Below, piece by piece: positions 7,101 through 18,604 of a stretch of DNA of 64,000 bases; position 1 is the stretch's first letter; each line of letters starts with the position of its first letter. Source of the DNA: Burkholderia mayonis (GTDB taxonomy: Bacteria; Pseudomonadota; Gammaproteobacteria; Burkholderiales; Burkholderiaceae); contig NZ_CP013387.1 of assembly GCF_001523745.2 (NCBI RefSeq), positions 558,001-622,000 on the forward strand, read 5' to 3'. The notes under the pieces were generated by a model, which was not told where the DNA came from, did not search any database, and saw nothing but the letters and a program-made list of their open reading frames with translations. A program made the translations under genes and the position numbers.

Positions 7101-8477
7101 ATGTCTGCTTCCAAATTGCTCAGGTGCTTCTGCGTCGCCGGTCTGCTAACCGGCGTCGCCGTCAATGGACATGCCGCGGATGCGGCGATGCCTGATCCGT
7201 CGATTCCCTATTATTCGTGGTACGAAGTCACGCTGCCGGAAAGCAGCGGCGCTTCGTGCGGCAACGGCACGCCGATGCGCTTCTACATCAATCGCGCGCA
7301 ATCGGGCGATCTGCTCTACATGATGGAACCCGGCGGCGCATGTTGGGATCACGGTACCTGCACTGAAACCGCGACCGGTGCGGAGGCGGGGCTCGGCGCT
7401 TTCAATCCCGATGGCATTCCGCACAACTACGTGAACGGCACCACGCAGCAGAGCCTGAAATCGTCGTTCCTGTCGCCGCTGATGACGCGGATGGATCTCG
7501 CGCATATCCTCGTCGGCGAGCCGAAGGTGGAGACACAGGAATGGACACAGGTGTTCGTTCCATACTGCACCGGCGACATCCACATGGGCAGCGCGGTGCG
7601 CAACTACACGTCGCCCTCGGGCGATTGGCGGATCCAGCACTACAACGGCCTGAAGAACGTCCGAACGGTCGCGCAGTGGCTCGTTGCCCACGGATTCGGC
7701 AAGCCGAACCGGTTGCTGGTGTATGGGATGAGCGCGGGCGGCTATGGAACGCTTGGCAACTATGCGACGCTGCGCAACACGTTGCAGCCGCAAATGCACA
7801 GCTCGCTGCTCGACGATGCCGGCACGGTCTTCAATACGCGCTTCGACGCCGATCCGGCGACGTATCCGTCCGTCGGGTTGTACGACAGAGTGCGCGCCGA
7901 ATGGGGAATGTCCGGGCCCGACGGCATGATTACGATAAACAGCCGGCTGACTCGAAACTTCGATCCCGACAATATGGGCAGCGCCTATGCAGCGTTATCG
8001 GCGACCTATCCACGCGACCGCTTCGGCTTTTCGACGTATCGACGCGACAAGGTCATCGCTGCCTACCACTATCGCGCTTTCGTGCCCGCGGTGATCGCGG
8101 CGCCCGACGACGCGACCAAGGACAAACTATCGCTCGCGATGTTCGACGAGGAGCTCGATAACCTGAAACGGGTGCTGAATCCGTTGCCGAACTTCGGTTA
8201 CTTCATGCCTTGGGCACGCGACGATTTCATCGGCAACCACCAGGTAACCGCAGTCAGCTTCACCGGATCCGGCATCCATGAAAACGGCATCGATGCGGAT
8301 GTCGGAACGTTCGTCGGCGATCTGCTCAACCAGAAGGACCCGGCGGATGAGCCAGTCATGAAAGCGTACCGAACGGAGCAATGGTCGGATTTCACGTTCT
8401 CGACCTTCCTCGCCTGGATCGACAGCATCTTCAACTTCACTGGGGAGGCCGGACCGATTTCGGGACACCGGGCCTGA
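7101..8477 (+). CDS. Secreted pectin-acetylesterase/Notum-like serine hydrolase
   Basis: A 458-residue exported protein. A Sec signal peptide ends near residue 25 (NGHA/ADA). Mature features are the GGACWDHGTC motif (about residues 79-88), the VPYCTGDIHMGS motif with a conserved Cys, and a nucleophile elbow GMSAGGYG with Ser211. A His (residue 393, SGIHENG) is a likely triad member. These match the pectin acetylesterase/Notum family of alpha/beta-hydrolases, which cleave acyl esters. The bacterial members' natural substrates are mostly unknown. SD GGAGGAG precedes ATG 7101. The preceding gene may be its chaperone. Confidence 0.78.
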   Translation: MSASKLLRCFCVAGLLTGVAVNGHAADAAMPDPSIPYYSWYEVTLPESSGASCGNGTPMRFYINRAQSGDLLYMMEPGGACWDHGTCTETATGAEAGLGAFNPDGIPHNYVNGTTQQSLKSSFLSPLMTRMDLAHILVGEPKVETQEWTQVFVPYCTGDIHMGSAVRNYTSPSGDWRIQHYNGLKNVRTVAQWLVAHGFGKPNRLLVYGMSAGGYGTLGNYATLRNTLQPQMHSSLLDDAGTVFNTRFDADPATYPSVGLYDRVRAEWGMSGPDGMITINSRLTRNFDPDNMGSAYAALSATYPRDRFGFSTYRRDKVIAAYHYRAFVPAVIAAPDDATKDKLSLAMFDEELDNLKRVLNPLPNFGYFMPWARDDFIGNHQVTAVSFTGSGIHENGIDADVGTFVGDLLNQKDPADEPVMKAYRTEQWSDFTFSTFLAWIDSIFNFTGEAGPISGHRA

Positions 8478-8613
8478 CAGCACAAGCCGGGGGCCACGCC
8501 TTCCTCACTCGATCGATCGGCGCGTGCTTGCGGCTCCGCAAGGGGCTCAAGGCAAGCGCTGCGCTGTCGCGGATTCGAGGCGCTGCTTTTGTCTTTCCGG
8601 TGCACCGCATGCG

Positions 8614-10647
<2,034 letters not shown>

Positions 10648-11002
10648 GCTTGTCTCCTGACGATTCGCAAGCGGGGCGAACCGCATGGCCGTCCGTCCGG
10701 CCTTTTGTCTCGACGTTCGACGTTCGACGCCGCGGCGCTTGCGGTCGCCGCGCGGTCGTGCCGGATATCGTACTCCGAACCGTCTTTGACGTCGGTTCGG
10801 ACGATGCAGGACAAGCAATGCCCGCGCCAACCGATGACCGAACCGGAACGTCCGCATATGCGTCGGCGACCGGCGTTCGCGGTCGCCCGAAAATAGATCG
10901 GCCGTCCGAAAATCGAACGGCCGGAAATCGAACGTTGGGTTCGTGAGGCGGGAAGCGAAGCGGACTCGCGGCCCGATGCCGCGAGTCGAGTCAATCGTCA
11001 GA
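10648..11002. other. Gap between acxC and the regulator gene
   Basis: 355 bp without a credible gene. It holds an inverted repeat 80 bp past acxC (described separately), short GACGTTC direct repeats near 10712-10730 and presumably the regulator's own promoter. No clear -35/-10 pair was recognised. Confidence 0.5.
10899..10923 (-). terminator. Probable terminator after acxABC
   Basis: CGGCCGT (10899-10905) and ACGGCCG (10917-10923) form a perfect 7-bp GC-rich stem with an 11-nt loop. On the minus strand it is followed by ATCTATTTTC, a weak T-tract. It lies about 80 bp after the acxC stop, so it may separate acxABC from the regulator. Confidence 0.45.
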
Positions 11003-11509
11003 TCAATCGGCGCGCGCCGGAACCGGCAGGCCGACCCATTCCGAATAGAACGCGTCGATGTCGGGCTCGAAGTCGTGGACGACGGGATACCACGGCGTCG
11101 GCGCTTCGACGTCGTGCATCGCGCCGCACGTCGGGCAGTAGTACTCGCGATACACCTGCCATTGCGTGTCGGGTGCCATCAGCCGTGGATAGACTTCGTC
11201 CATCGCTTCCTCGGCGTCGCGCACGAAGATGTTCGCGTGCAGCTTCCAGTTCTCCCGGTAATCGCAGAACACGTGGCCGCAGTCGCACTGCGTGACCCAT
11301 TGCTTCGTCGCCCGCTGCTGCACGATGTACAGGTGCGGGCCGAGCGGCAACACGATGCGATCCTTCCAGCCGAGCTTGTGCTGCAAGGCGTCGACATACA
11401 TGCTGAACCGCTCGCCGTCCTTCGGCATCGACAGCATGCGCAGCGTGGTGTCCCAGTCGAGCTTGCCGTCGACCATGTTCCTGATCTGTTCCTTCGTGTA
11501 AGTAGACAT
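11003..11509 (-). CDS. acxC: Acetone carboxylase, gamma subunit
   Basis: A 168-residue small subunit. ATG at 11509 follows GAGG-like sequence in the 40-bp gap after acxB. The protein begins [18 protein letters not shown] and contains Cys pairs CDCGHVFC and [11 protein letters not shown], as expected for the roughly 20-kDa gamma subunit of acetone carboxylase and related acetophenone-type carboxylases. It forms part of the heterohexameric enzyme that converts acetone, bicarbonate and ATP to acetoacetate in the cytoplasm. Last gene of the operon. Confidence 0.9.
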   Translation of the reverse strand: MSTYTKEQIRNMVDGKLDWDTTLRMLSMPKDGERFSMYVDALQHKLGWKDRIVLPLGPHLYIVQQRATKQWVTQCDCGHVFCDYRENWKLHANIFVRDAEEAMDEVYPRLMAPDTQWQVYREYYCPTCGAMHDVEAPTPWYPVVHDFEPDIDAFYSEWVGLPVPARAD

Positions 11510-11549
11510 CTCCAGTCCTCTTCGATGGTTGCGCGCCGGGCGGCCGGGC

Positions 11550-13874
11550 TCACTCTTCGACGAGCACGACGGTGTTGACGTCGGGCATCTTCGACAGATC
11601 CATGCGGAACTTCGAGCCGTAGGTCGGCACGTCGAGCTCGTCTTCGGTGAGCGTCCAGCTATCCGGCAGGTCCCAGAACGTGCGGAACCGCTGCTCGAAC
11701 TGCATCGACAGGCCGAAGCTCGTCGCGAACATGTGCCGCACCTGCGTCGACGCATGCTTCACCAGGATCCGCTCGCGTTCGCCCTTCATCCATTCGCGGG
11801 TCGGTTGCGAACGGGCAAGGCGCGCGTTGCGGATCTCGACGCGCTGCAATGCGGTCGCCTTCGCGTCGACGGTCCAGACGCCGTTCGCATCGCGGGTCGC
11901 GACCGCGCCGTAGACCTTCTGCGCATACTCGGGCAACAGCAGCGCATTGTTCAGGTCGTGCTCGATCGCGTCGATTTCTCGGTCGAGCGGATCGCCGAAA
12001 CCGGGGCCGCCTCGCAGGTAGTTCAGATAGAGATCGTGGTTGCCGTAGCAGTCCTCCGTCGTCATGCATTGCTGGTCGCGCTTGACGACTGCGCCCGCGT
12101 TCAGGTGATTCTCGTAGTCGGGAAGATCCGGATTCGCGTCGCCGCCGAGCGGCAGGCTCTCGCCGAGTTCGATGCGCTCCTTCAGGCCGGTGTGGTGCGC
12201 TTCGAAGCGATAGCCGGTCGCTGCCGGATAGCCGCCCATCAGGCCCCAGTCGCTGTTCATGTAGCCGTTGCCCATGAAGAACATCGTCCAGTCCTGCGCC
12301 TTCCAGACCATGCGCAATGTCTCGAAGCCGCAGCCGCCCCGGTACTTGCCGTAGCCGCCGGAGTTTGATTTCACGTTGCGGCCGAGATAGAGCAGCGGTT
12401 CGGCCATCTCCCAGATTTCGATGTCGCCCATGTCGCCTTCGGGATTCCAGATCGCGGCGGCGTGATTGAGGCCGTCCTTGATCGCGCACGCGCCGGTGCC
12501 GCACGACGACGCCTCGAAGCTGTTGACCGCATGGATGTCGCCGTCCTGGTTGATCCCGCCGCCTTGCAGCCAGTTCGACGTGTTCGCGTTGCCCGCGTTG
12601 ACTTCCTCGAGATAGCCGCGGCTGAAGTAGGCTTGCGACAGGCCGCGCCACAACGCGCTCCAGCCCGACACGAGGAAGTGCCACGCATACGCGTGGCCCG
12701 TGCGGCGATCGTCCGGATTCATCCACGCGCCCTTCGGCAGATGGAATTCGGTGCCGAAATACGCGCCGTCGTTGATGCGCTGCGTGGGGACGAGCGTTTG
12801 CGTCATCATCACCCAGATGCCGCTCGTGAACGCGACCTGATGCGCGTTGTACGAGTGCCAGCCCCAGCGGCTCGCGCCTTCGAAATCGAGACGCCAGGTG
12901 CCGTCCTTGCGGATTTCCATCTCGACGGGAGCGTGCATGATCGAGTCGAGCTTCGCGAACGCGGACGACGTCTGCACGTCCGGATGGTTGTACGGCACGT
13001 CGACGAAGGCGACCTTCCGATACTTGCCGGGCAGCGTCATCGCCTTGATGCGGGTCTGCAGGCCGCGTCGGCCTTCCTCGATCACTTCGTACGCGAACTT
13101 CTCGTACGCGTCGAGGCCTTCTTTCTCGATGACTTCCTCGATCAGGCCGCGGATCATGTGACAGCCCGCGATGCGCGTGCGCTCGTCGAGAATCCAGTAC
13201 TTCGGCGTGCGAACCGAGCGCTGGCTCTCGTGCAGCCAGTCGCGCAGCGGCGTGTCGTTCACGCCGGTCTTGCGGCACGTGATCATGTAGCCGTCGCCGA
13301 AACGCTGCACCTGTCCCGTCGACATCGAGCCCGGCGTCACCGCGCCCGTATCGATCACGTGCGTCACGCCGCCGACCCAGCCGACGAGCCTGCCGTGCGC
13401 GAAGATCGGCACGATCGTCGCGATATCGCACGGATGGACGTTGCCGATCGAGCAATCGTTGTTGGTGAACATGTCACCCGGATGAATGCCGGGATTCGCC
13501 TCCCAGTTGTTTTCGATCATGTACTTGATCGCCGCGCCCATCGTGCCGACGTGGATGATGATCCCCGTCGACGTCAGCACGCAGTCGCCTGCCGCGTTGT
13601 AGAGCGTGAAGCACAGTTCGCCTTCCTGTTCGACGATCGGGCTCGCGGCGATCTTCTTCGCGGTTTCGCGCGCATGCACGAGCCCGCCGCGCAGCTTCGA
13701 GAACATCTTCTCGTAGCGGATCGGGTCGCTCTCGCGCAATTCGAGGCGCTGGAGACCGTTGTAATGGCCGGTCTGCGCGGTGCGCCCGAGGATGCCGTCG
13801 CGAAACTGCTTCAGCGTCTGGCCGTTCTTGAGCAGATCAGCGAAGCCGACTTCCTGGCTGGATATCATGTTCAT
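11550..13874 (-). CDS. acxB: Acetone carboxylase, alpha subunit (HyuB family)
   Basis: A 774-residue protein of the hydantoinase B/oxoprolinase superfamily. The start MNMISSQEVGF at 13874 is supported by AGGAG on the minus strand; it lies 11 bp after the acxA stop. Recognisable blocks are the N-terminal HYNGLQRLELRESDPIRYEKMFSKLRGG region, GTMGAAIKYM, HPGDMFTNND, and the C-terminal DLSKMPDVNTVVLVEE. Length fits the about 85-kDa alpha subunit of Xanthobacter and Rhodobacter enzymes. It works with AcxA and AcxC in ATP-dependent carboxylation of acetone. The reading frame is intact. Confidence 0.93.
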   Translation of the reverse strand: MNMISSQEVGFADLLKNGQTLKQFRDGILGRTAQTGHYNGLQRLELRESDPIRYEKMFSKLRGGLVHARETAKKIAASPIVEQEGELCFTLYNAAGDCVLTSTGIIIHVGTMGAAIKYMIENNWEANPGIHPGDMFTNNDCSIGNVHPCDIATIVPIFAHGRLVGWVGGVTHVIDTGAVTPGSMSTGQVQRFGDGYMITCRKTGVNDTPLRDWLHESQRSVRTPKYWILDERTRIAGCHMIRGLIEEVIEKEGLDAYEKFAYEVIEEGRRGLQTRIKAMTLPGKYRKVAFVDVPYNHPDVQTSSAFAKLDSIMHAPVEMEIRKDGTWRLDFEGASRWGWHSYNAHQVAFTSGIWVMMTQTLVPTQRINDGAYFGTEFHLPKGAWMNPDDRRTGHAYAWHFLVSGWSALWRGLSQAYFSRGYLEEVNAGNANTSNWLQGGGINQDGDIHAVNSFEASSCGTGACAIKDGLNHAAAIWNPEGDMGDIEIWEMAEPLLYLGRNVKSNSGGYGKYRGGCGFETLRMVWKAQDWTMFFMGNGYMNSDWGLMGGYPAATGYRFEAHHTGLKERIELGESLPLGGDANPDLPDYENHLNAGAVVKRDQQCMTTEDCYGNHDLYLNYLRGGPGFGDPLDREIDAIEHDLNNALLLPEYAQKVYGAVATRDANGVWTVDAKATALQRVEIRNARLARSQPTREWMKGERERILVKHASTQVRHMFATSFGLSMQFEQRFRTFWDLPDSWTLTEDELDVPTYGSKFRMDLSKMPDVNTVVLVEE

Positions 13875-13885
13875 CGCGTGTCTCC

Positions 13886-16030
13886 TTACTTGATTTCCTT
13901 GAGATGGAAGAGCCGGTGCTTGTCGAGCGTCGTTTCGAATCCGTCGGGCACGACGAACGTCGTTGCGTCGGATTCGACGATCGCAGGCCCGGTGATCACG
14001 TTGCCCGGCTTGAGCGCCTCCATTCGCCAGAGCACGGCCTCGTGCCATTGTTTGTGGCGATAGAGCCGCCGCGTGCCGATGCGTGCGTCCGCGGGCGGCT
14101 TCGCGCCGCCCTCAGGGTCTTCCGGCAGAACCGGCTTCTGCGTGACGACCATGCCGCGCATGATCGCGCCCGTGACCGAGAAGCCCAGCTCGGGCGAGCG
14201 CGCCGAGCTTGCGTAGACGCGGCCGTAGGTGTCCTCGAACGCGGCGACGATCCGGTTCCAGTCGTCGGCGCTCGCCGCGCTCGCGATCGGCGACTCGATT
14301 TCGAGATCGTTCAGTTGTCCCATGTACTGCATCCGGAAGCCGGGGCGCAGAATCACGTCGCGCTCGTCGAAGCCGTTGATCCTGAATTCCTCGACGACCT
14401 TCGCGGCCAGCTCGGCCCATGCCTTCTGGATCGTCTGCGCGGCCTGCGTCTTGTCGGCGTCCGGTGCGAGCTGCGGCAGCGCGAGATCGACGCTCTTGTC
14501 GTAGCGGTATTCGAAGTCCGCGCACGCGCAGCCGAATGCGGAGAAGCCCGCGGCCCATGCGGGCACGATGACGTCCTTGAAGCCGAGCCCTTCGGTGTAC
14601 CCGTACGTATGAACTGGGCCGGCGCCGCCGTACGAGAAGCAGACGAACTCGGTCGGGTTGTAGCCCTTCGCGCTGACGTTCGAACGCAGGTATTCGCGCA
14701 ATTGCAGGTCGAGCAGTTCGATCACGCCAGCCGCCGCGCCCTCGACCGAGAGGCCGAGCGGATCGGCGACCTGCGCCTTGATGTGCTCGCGCGCGCGGTT
14801 CACGTCGAGCTTGATCTGTCCGCCGAGGAAATTGTCGGGATTCAGATAGCCGAGCACTACGTGACAGTCGGACACGGACACCGTCGCGAGGCCGCTGTCG
14901 GGCCAGCACGTGCCGACGCGATAGCCGGCGCTGTCCGGGCCGAGCTTGATCGCGCCGCTGTACGGATCGAGCCGCACGAAGCTGCCGGCGCCCGCGCCGA
15001 CCGAATCCATCGTGACGAGCGGCAGCGACAGCACGAGGCGCGCCATGTCGGGATCCGAAGCGATCGCGAAGTTGCCCTTCGTGATGAGCGCCATGTCGAA
15101 CGACGTGCCGCCGATGTCCGAGCACGCGATGTTGTCGTAGCCGAGCGTCTCGCCGAGGAGCTTCGAACCGATCACGCCGCCGATCGGCCCCGATACGATG
15201 GTGCGCGCGAGCTCCTTCGCTTTCCAGCTGATCGTGCCGCCGTGCGTCGCCATCACGCGCAGGTCGAACTTCGCGCCGTGCTTGCGGAAGCGGTCGCTGA
15301 CCTTCTTCAACGTTTGCCGGGACGGTTCGGCCGCGTACGCTTCGAGCACGGTCGTGTTCATCCGGTGGCTTTCCTTGCGCTGCGGATAGTAGTCGATCGA
15401 CGCGAAGACGGGGATGTCCGCGCGGATCGCCGTCAGTTCGTCGCGCGCGACGTCGCGCGCGCGCCGCTCGCTCGTCGCGTTCTTGTGCGACTGCAGCAGG
15501 CAGATGACGATGGCCTTCGCGCCCGCGGCGACGAGCTCGCGCGTCGCCTGCCGCACTTCCGCCTCGCGCAGCGGGATGACGACGCCGCCCTGCACGTCGG
15601 TGCGTTCGGTGACACCGCGCGTGCGCGACAGCGGCACGAGCGGTTCGTCGTAGCGGTGCGTGTTCAGATGGATCCGCTCTTCGAGCGCGTACCCGAGGTA
15701 GCTCTGGATCGCGCGACCCATCGAGTGAATATGCTCGAAGCCCTTGTTCACGATCAGGCCGACGTCGAGCCCCTTGCGCTGCACGACGCGGTTCAGCATC
15801 GCCGTGCCGGAGTACACGCACGTGAGCAGTTCTGGATACACGTCGTCGACGTCGCGCTGCCAATGGGCGAGCGCGTCCTGCGATGAATCGAGGATCGCGA
15901 GCGATTCGTCTTCGGGATTGCTTTGCGCCTTGCCGACGACGAACCGCCCGTCCGCACGCACGAAGAAGGTGTCGGTCATCGTGCCGCCTGCGTCGATGCC
16001 CAGCACCTGGACTTGCGAAAGCCCGTCCAT
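13886..16030 (-). CDS. acxA: Acetone carboxylase, beta subunit (HyuA family)
   Basis: A 714-residue ASKHA-fold ATP-binding subunit of the hydantoinase A/oxoprolinase superfamily. ATG at 16030 gives MDGLSQVQVLGIDAGGTMTD; the GIDAGGTMTDTF motif is the phosphate-binding loop of the family. Later blocks SGPIGGVIGSKLLG and GGTSFDMAL are typical HyuA motifs. It energises acetone by phosphoryl transfer within the acetone carboxylase complex. First gene of the acxABC operon, 94 bp downstream of a sigma-54 promoter and closely coupled to acxB. Confidence 0.93.
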   Translation of the reverse strand: MDGLSQVQVLGIDAGGTMTDTFFVRADGRFVVGKAQSNPEDESLAILDSSQDALAHWQRDVDDVYPELLTCVYSGTAMLNRVVQRKGLDVGLIVNKGFEHIHSMGRAIQSYLGYALEERIHLNTHRYDEPLVPLSRTRGVTERTDVQGGVVIPLREAEVRQATRELVAAGAKAIVICLLQSHKNATSERRARDVARDELTAIRADIPVFASIDYYPQRKESHRMNTTVLEAYAAEPSRQTLKKVSDRFRKHGAKFDLRVMATHGGTISWKAKELARTIVSGPIGGVIGSKLLGETLGYDNIACSDIGGTSFDMALITKGNFAIASDPDMARLVLSLPLVTMDSVGAGAGSFVRLDPYSGAIKLGPDSAGYRVGTCWPDSGLATVSVSDCHVVLGYLNPDNFLGGQIKLDVNRAREHIKAQVADPLGLSVEGAAAGVIELLDLQLREYLRSNVSAKGYNPTEFVCFSYGGAGPVHTYGYTEGLGFKDVIVPAWAAGFSAFGCACADFEYRYDKSVDLALPQLAPDADKTQAAQTIQKAWAELAAKVVEEFRINGFDERDVILRPGFRMQYMGQLNDLEIESPIASAASADDWNRIVAAFEDTYGRVYASSARSPELGFSVTGAIMRGMVVTQKPVLPEDPEGGAKPPADARIGTRRLYRHKQWHEAVLWRMEALKPGNVITGPAIVESDATTFVVPDGFETTLDKHRLFHLKEIK

Positions 16031-16123
16031 GTTTTCGTCTCCAGTGATTGATGTAGTCGTGAGCCGCGATGCGATCGATTGAACGCGTTCGACGCATCGG
16101 AAGCGAAGGCTCGGAGACGACAT

Positions 16124-16139
16124 TGCAATAGCCGTGCCA
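16124..16139 (-). promoter_or_regulatory. Sigma-54 (-24/-12) promoter of acxABC
   Basis: Read on the minus strand, TGGCAC (16139-16134) is followed after GGCTA by TTGCA (16128-16124). This equals the RpoN consensus TGGCAC-N5-TTGCA at every key base, including the invariant GG and GC. It lies about 94 bp before the acxA ATG, and the locus encodes a matching sigma-54 activator. Confidence 0.9.
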
Positions 16140-16452
16140 GTGGCGGGCGGTGCGCGAGCATGCGCGGCGCAACGAGGCGCGACGGACGATGGCGCTGGTG
16201 GGGAAGAGCTCGTCGCGCGCGCGAGGCCGGTAAAACGACCGGATTTCGAACTGGCGGCGCGTTCGAATGCCGGTCGGGGAGAGGGCGTCAGCGTCGATTG
16301 CGGCGATGCTCACGACCGCCGGCCGCGCATCGTTCGCTGCCGAGACGGCCTGCGCCGAAGTGTGTCGTGAAGCACCGTTGAACAATCCCGCCGCGTGTGC
16401 TTCTGCTGTAGGGGCGCAGCGTTCGGCAACCGCGTGACGAGATCAAGCACGT

Positions 16453-16466
16453 TGTTCGTGTGAACA
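16453..16466. promoter_or_regulatory. Dyad TGTTC-N4-GAACA, candidate activator site
   Basis: TGTTC (16453-16457) and GAACA (16462-16466) form a perfect inverted repeat with spacer GTGT. It is about 315 bp upstream of the -12 element of the acx promoter. It could be the upstream activating sequence of the sigma-54 regulator. Assignment is inference. Confidence 0.35.
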
Positions 16467-16631
16467 GGCGCGAGTCAGTCGGCTCCGAGCGCTGGCTCGT
16501 CGCGCCCGAGCGTCGCGCGTTTTTTCGATGTCCGGCAACGGCCGTCTCGCCGCACGCCGCGATATCGATGCAGGTCCTGCGATTCCCGGCGCGGTGCTGC
16601 CACGCTGCGCCAAGGGCAAAGGGGCAAAGGG

Positions 16632-16680
16632 CAGACGACAGACGACAGACGACAGACGGCAGACGGCAGACGGCAGACGA
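16632..16680. repeat. Heptamer tandem repeat, 7 copies of CAGACGA/CAGACGG
   Basis: Seven contiguous 7-bp units: three CAGACGA, three CAGACGG, one CAGACGA. It lies 17 bp beyond the stop of the LysR gene that follows. Being 7 bp it is a likely slipped-strand hotspot and useful as a typing locus. Confidence 0.95.
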
Positions 16681-16697
16681 CAACGAACCGCTGCCGC

Positions 16698-17588
16698 TCA
16701 CTTGGCAAAGCGCTTGCGCAGCCGCTCTTCGATGAATCCGAGAAACACCCGGCAGGCCGCCATGTCCTGCCGATGCTGCGGATAAACGGCGTTCACCGGC
16801 AACGGAGACTGCGCGAACGGTTCGAGCACGGTCACGAGCGTGCCCGCATCCAGCGCGGGCGCGACGATGAAGTGCGGCAGCAGCGCGACGCCGAGCCCCG
16901 CGACGGCCGCGTCGCGGATCACGTCGCCGTTGTTCGCGAGCAGCGCGCCCTGCACTTCGAACGTACGGCGCGCGCCGTCGATTGCGAACTCCCAGCCGGT
17001 GCGCCCCTCCTGGCCGTACAGCAGGCACGTGTGCCGATGCAGATCGGCGGGCGTCGCCGGCGCGCCCCGGCTGCGCCGGTAAGCAGGGCTGCAGCACGCG
17101 ACCATCCGCAATTCGCCGAGGCGGCGCGCGATCAGCGTCGAATCGGGCAGCGCGCCGATGCGCAGCGCGAGGTCGAATCCTTCGCCGATCAGATCGACGT
17201 GGCGGTCGCTGAGCTCGAGATGCAGCCGGACGGCCGGGTGCTGGACGAGGAACTCGGCGATCAGCGGCGACACGTGCGTGATGCCGAACGACATCGGCGC
17301 GCTGATCTTGAGTGTCCCGCGCAGGTCGCGGCGGCGCGCGGACATCGCCTCCTCGGTGTCCGCGATCTCGGCGAGGATGCGCGTCGCGCGCGAGTGGAAC
17401 TCCTGGCCGAGCTCCGTCACCGCGAGCTTGCGCGTGTTGCGCACGAGCAGCCGGATGCCGAGCGACGCCTCGAGCGCCATTACCCGCCGGCTGACGAACT
17501 GCTTCGACAGCAGGAGCTTGTCTGCCGCGCCCGTGAAGCTTCCCGCCTCCACCGTCGCGACGAATATCCGAAGGTCGTCGAATTGCAT
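16698..17588 (-). CDS. LysR-family transcriptional regulator (next to pirin)
   Basis: A 296-residue LysR regulator. The N-terminal winged helix-turn-helix (FDDLRIFVATVEAGSFTGAADKL...VSRRVMALEASLGIRLLVRNTR, residues 3-55) is complete. The effector-binding domain of the CrgA/DsdC-like class follows (KISAPMSFGITHVSPLIAEFL). It is transcribed away from the pirin gene, 129 bp apart, the usual arrangement in which LysR controls its divergent neighbour. The spacer is AT-rich around 17600-17650. The inducer is unknown. Confidence 0.9.
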   Translation of the reverse strand: MQFDDLRIFVATVEAGSFTGAADKLLLSKQFVSRRVMALEASLGIRLLVRNTRKLAVTELGQEFHSRATRILAEIADTEEAMSARRRDLRGTLKISAPMSFGITHVSPLIAEFLVQHPAVRLHLELSDRHVDLIGEGFDLALRIGALPDSTLIARRLGELRMVACCSPAYRRSRGAPATPADLHRHTCLLYGQEGRTGWEFAIDGARRTFEVQGALLANNGDVIRDAAVAGLGVALLPHFIVAPALDAGTLVTVLEPFAQSPLPVNAVYPQHRQDMAACRVFLGFIEERLRKRFAK

Positions 17589-17717
17589 GATTGTCCACTA
17601 AACGGAGACAGTAATTATCTTTCCATTTATATAAGTATCAATCTAGTTGACGTAAGCTGCAAGCACCGATCGACGAGGCGCGCAACCCGCAGCGCCCGCG
17701 ATGCAACGGAGGTCATC

Positions 17718-18443
17718 ATGATTGAAGTCAGAGCAGCCAATCAACGCGGCCGCGCCGAACACGGCTGGCTCAGATCGCGTCACACGTTCTCGTTCGCCGA
17801 ATACTACGATCCGGCGCAGGTCGGGTTTTCGGACCTGCTGGTGATCAATGACGATCGCGTCGCGCCCGGCCGCGGTTTCGGCATGCATCCCCATCGCGAC
17901 ATGGAGATCCTGTCGTACGTGCTCGAAGGCGCGCTCGAGCACCGCGACACGATGGGCACGGGCTCGGTGATCGTACCGGGCGACGTGCAGCTGATGAGCG
18001 CGGGCAAGGGCATCGCGCACAGCGAATTCAACCATTCGGCGGCGGAGCCCGTGCATTTCCTGCAGATCTGGATCGGGCCGTCGGTGCGGGGCGTCGAGCC
18101 GCGCTATCAGCAGGCCAGCGTGAGCGACGACGAAAAGCGCGGGAAGCTGCGCCTCATCGTGTCGCCCGAAGGTCGGGACGGCTCGTTGAAGATTCGCCAG
18201 GACACGCGGGTTTACGCGGGCCTGTTCGACGGCGATGCGAGTGAGCAGTTCGTGCTGCCGGCGGAACGCTTCGCGTACGTTCACGTCGCGCGCGGATCGG
18301 TGACGGTCAACGGCGTCGCGCTGCAAGAGGGCGACGGCGCGCGGATTCGCGATGAGCAGGCGCTGCAGATCGCGAACGGCAAGCAGGCGGAGGTCCTGTT
18401 GTTCGATCTGCGGCCGATCGAAGTCACCGCCGAGTGGGCGTGA
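17718..18443 (+). CDS. Pirin family protein (YhhW-like bicupin)
   Basis: A 241-residue protein with SD GGAGG before ATG 17718. The N-terminal cupin has the pirin motif FGMHPHRDMEILSYVLEG (about residues 55-72) and a later HSEFNHS, supplying the metal-binding His residues; the second cupin (about 150-235) is less conserved. The pattern HGWLRSRHTFSFAEYYDP is diagnostic for YhhW-type pirins, some of which have quercetin 2,3-dioxygenase activity. Divergent from a LysR regulator. Physiological substrate unknown. Confidence 0.92.
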   Translation: MIEVRAANQRGRAEHGWLRSRHTFSFAEYYDPAQVGFSDLLVINDDRVAPGRGFGMHPHRDMEILSYVLEGALEHRDTMGTGSVIVPGDVQLMSAGKGIAHSEFNHSAAEPVHFLQIWIGPSVRGVEPRYQQASVSDDEKRGKLRLIVSPEGRDGSLKIRQDTRVYAGLFDGDASEQFVLPAERFAYVHVARGSVTVNGVALQEGDGARIRDEQALQIANGKQAEVLLFDLRPIEVTAEWA

Positions 18444-18604
18444 CATCGTCGAGCTTCGGGTGGCCGTGCGAGGACGGCGGCGGCACGGGGCACGCCGTGC
18501 GCGCGCCGTTCGGCCGCCCACTGCGCGCGGCGATCCGCGCGCGCAGACGTCGCGCGGATCGCATGCGCATTCGCGCTCGTCCCTTTCTTCAGGAACCCGA
18601 TGCA

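Larger units (their letters stand above)
16031..16697. other. Upstream regulatory region of acxABC
   Basis: 667 bp without a supported gene. It contains the sigma-54 promoter (16124-16139), an inverted repeat TGTTC-N4-GAACA (16453-16466) with a related half-site TTGAACAA near 16378, and a heptamer repeat array (16632-16680). The distance between promoter and dyad suits DNA looping by an enhancer-binding protein, though it is on the long side. Confidence 0.6.

Noticed and set aside
8527..8542. Hairpin CTTGCG-N4-CGCAAG as terminator for convergent esterase/regulator genes
   Set aside because: Stem is short and no T-tract follows; not strong enough to list.
16632..16680. Heptamer array considered as phage/plasmid iterons
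   Set aside because: No replication gene or DnaA boxes nearby; simple sequence repeat is enough.
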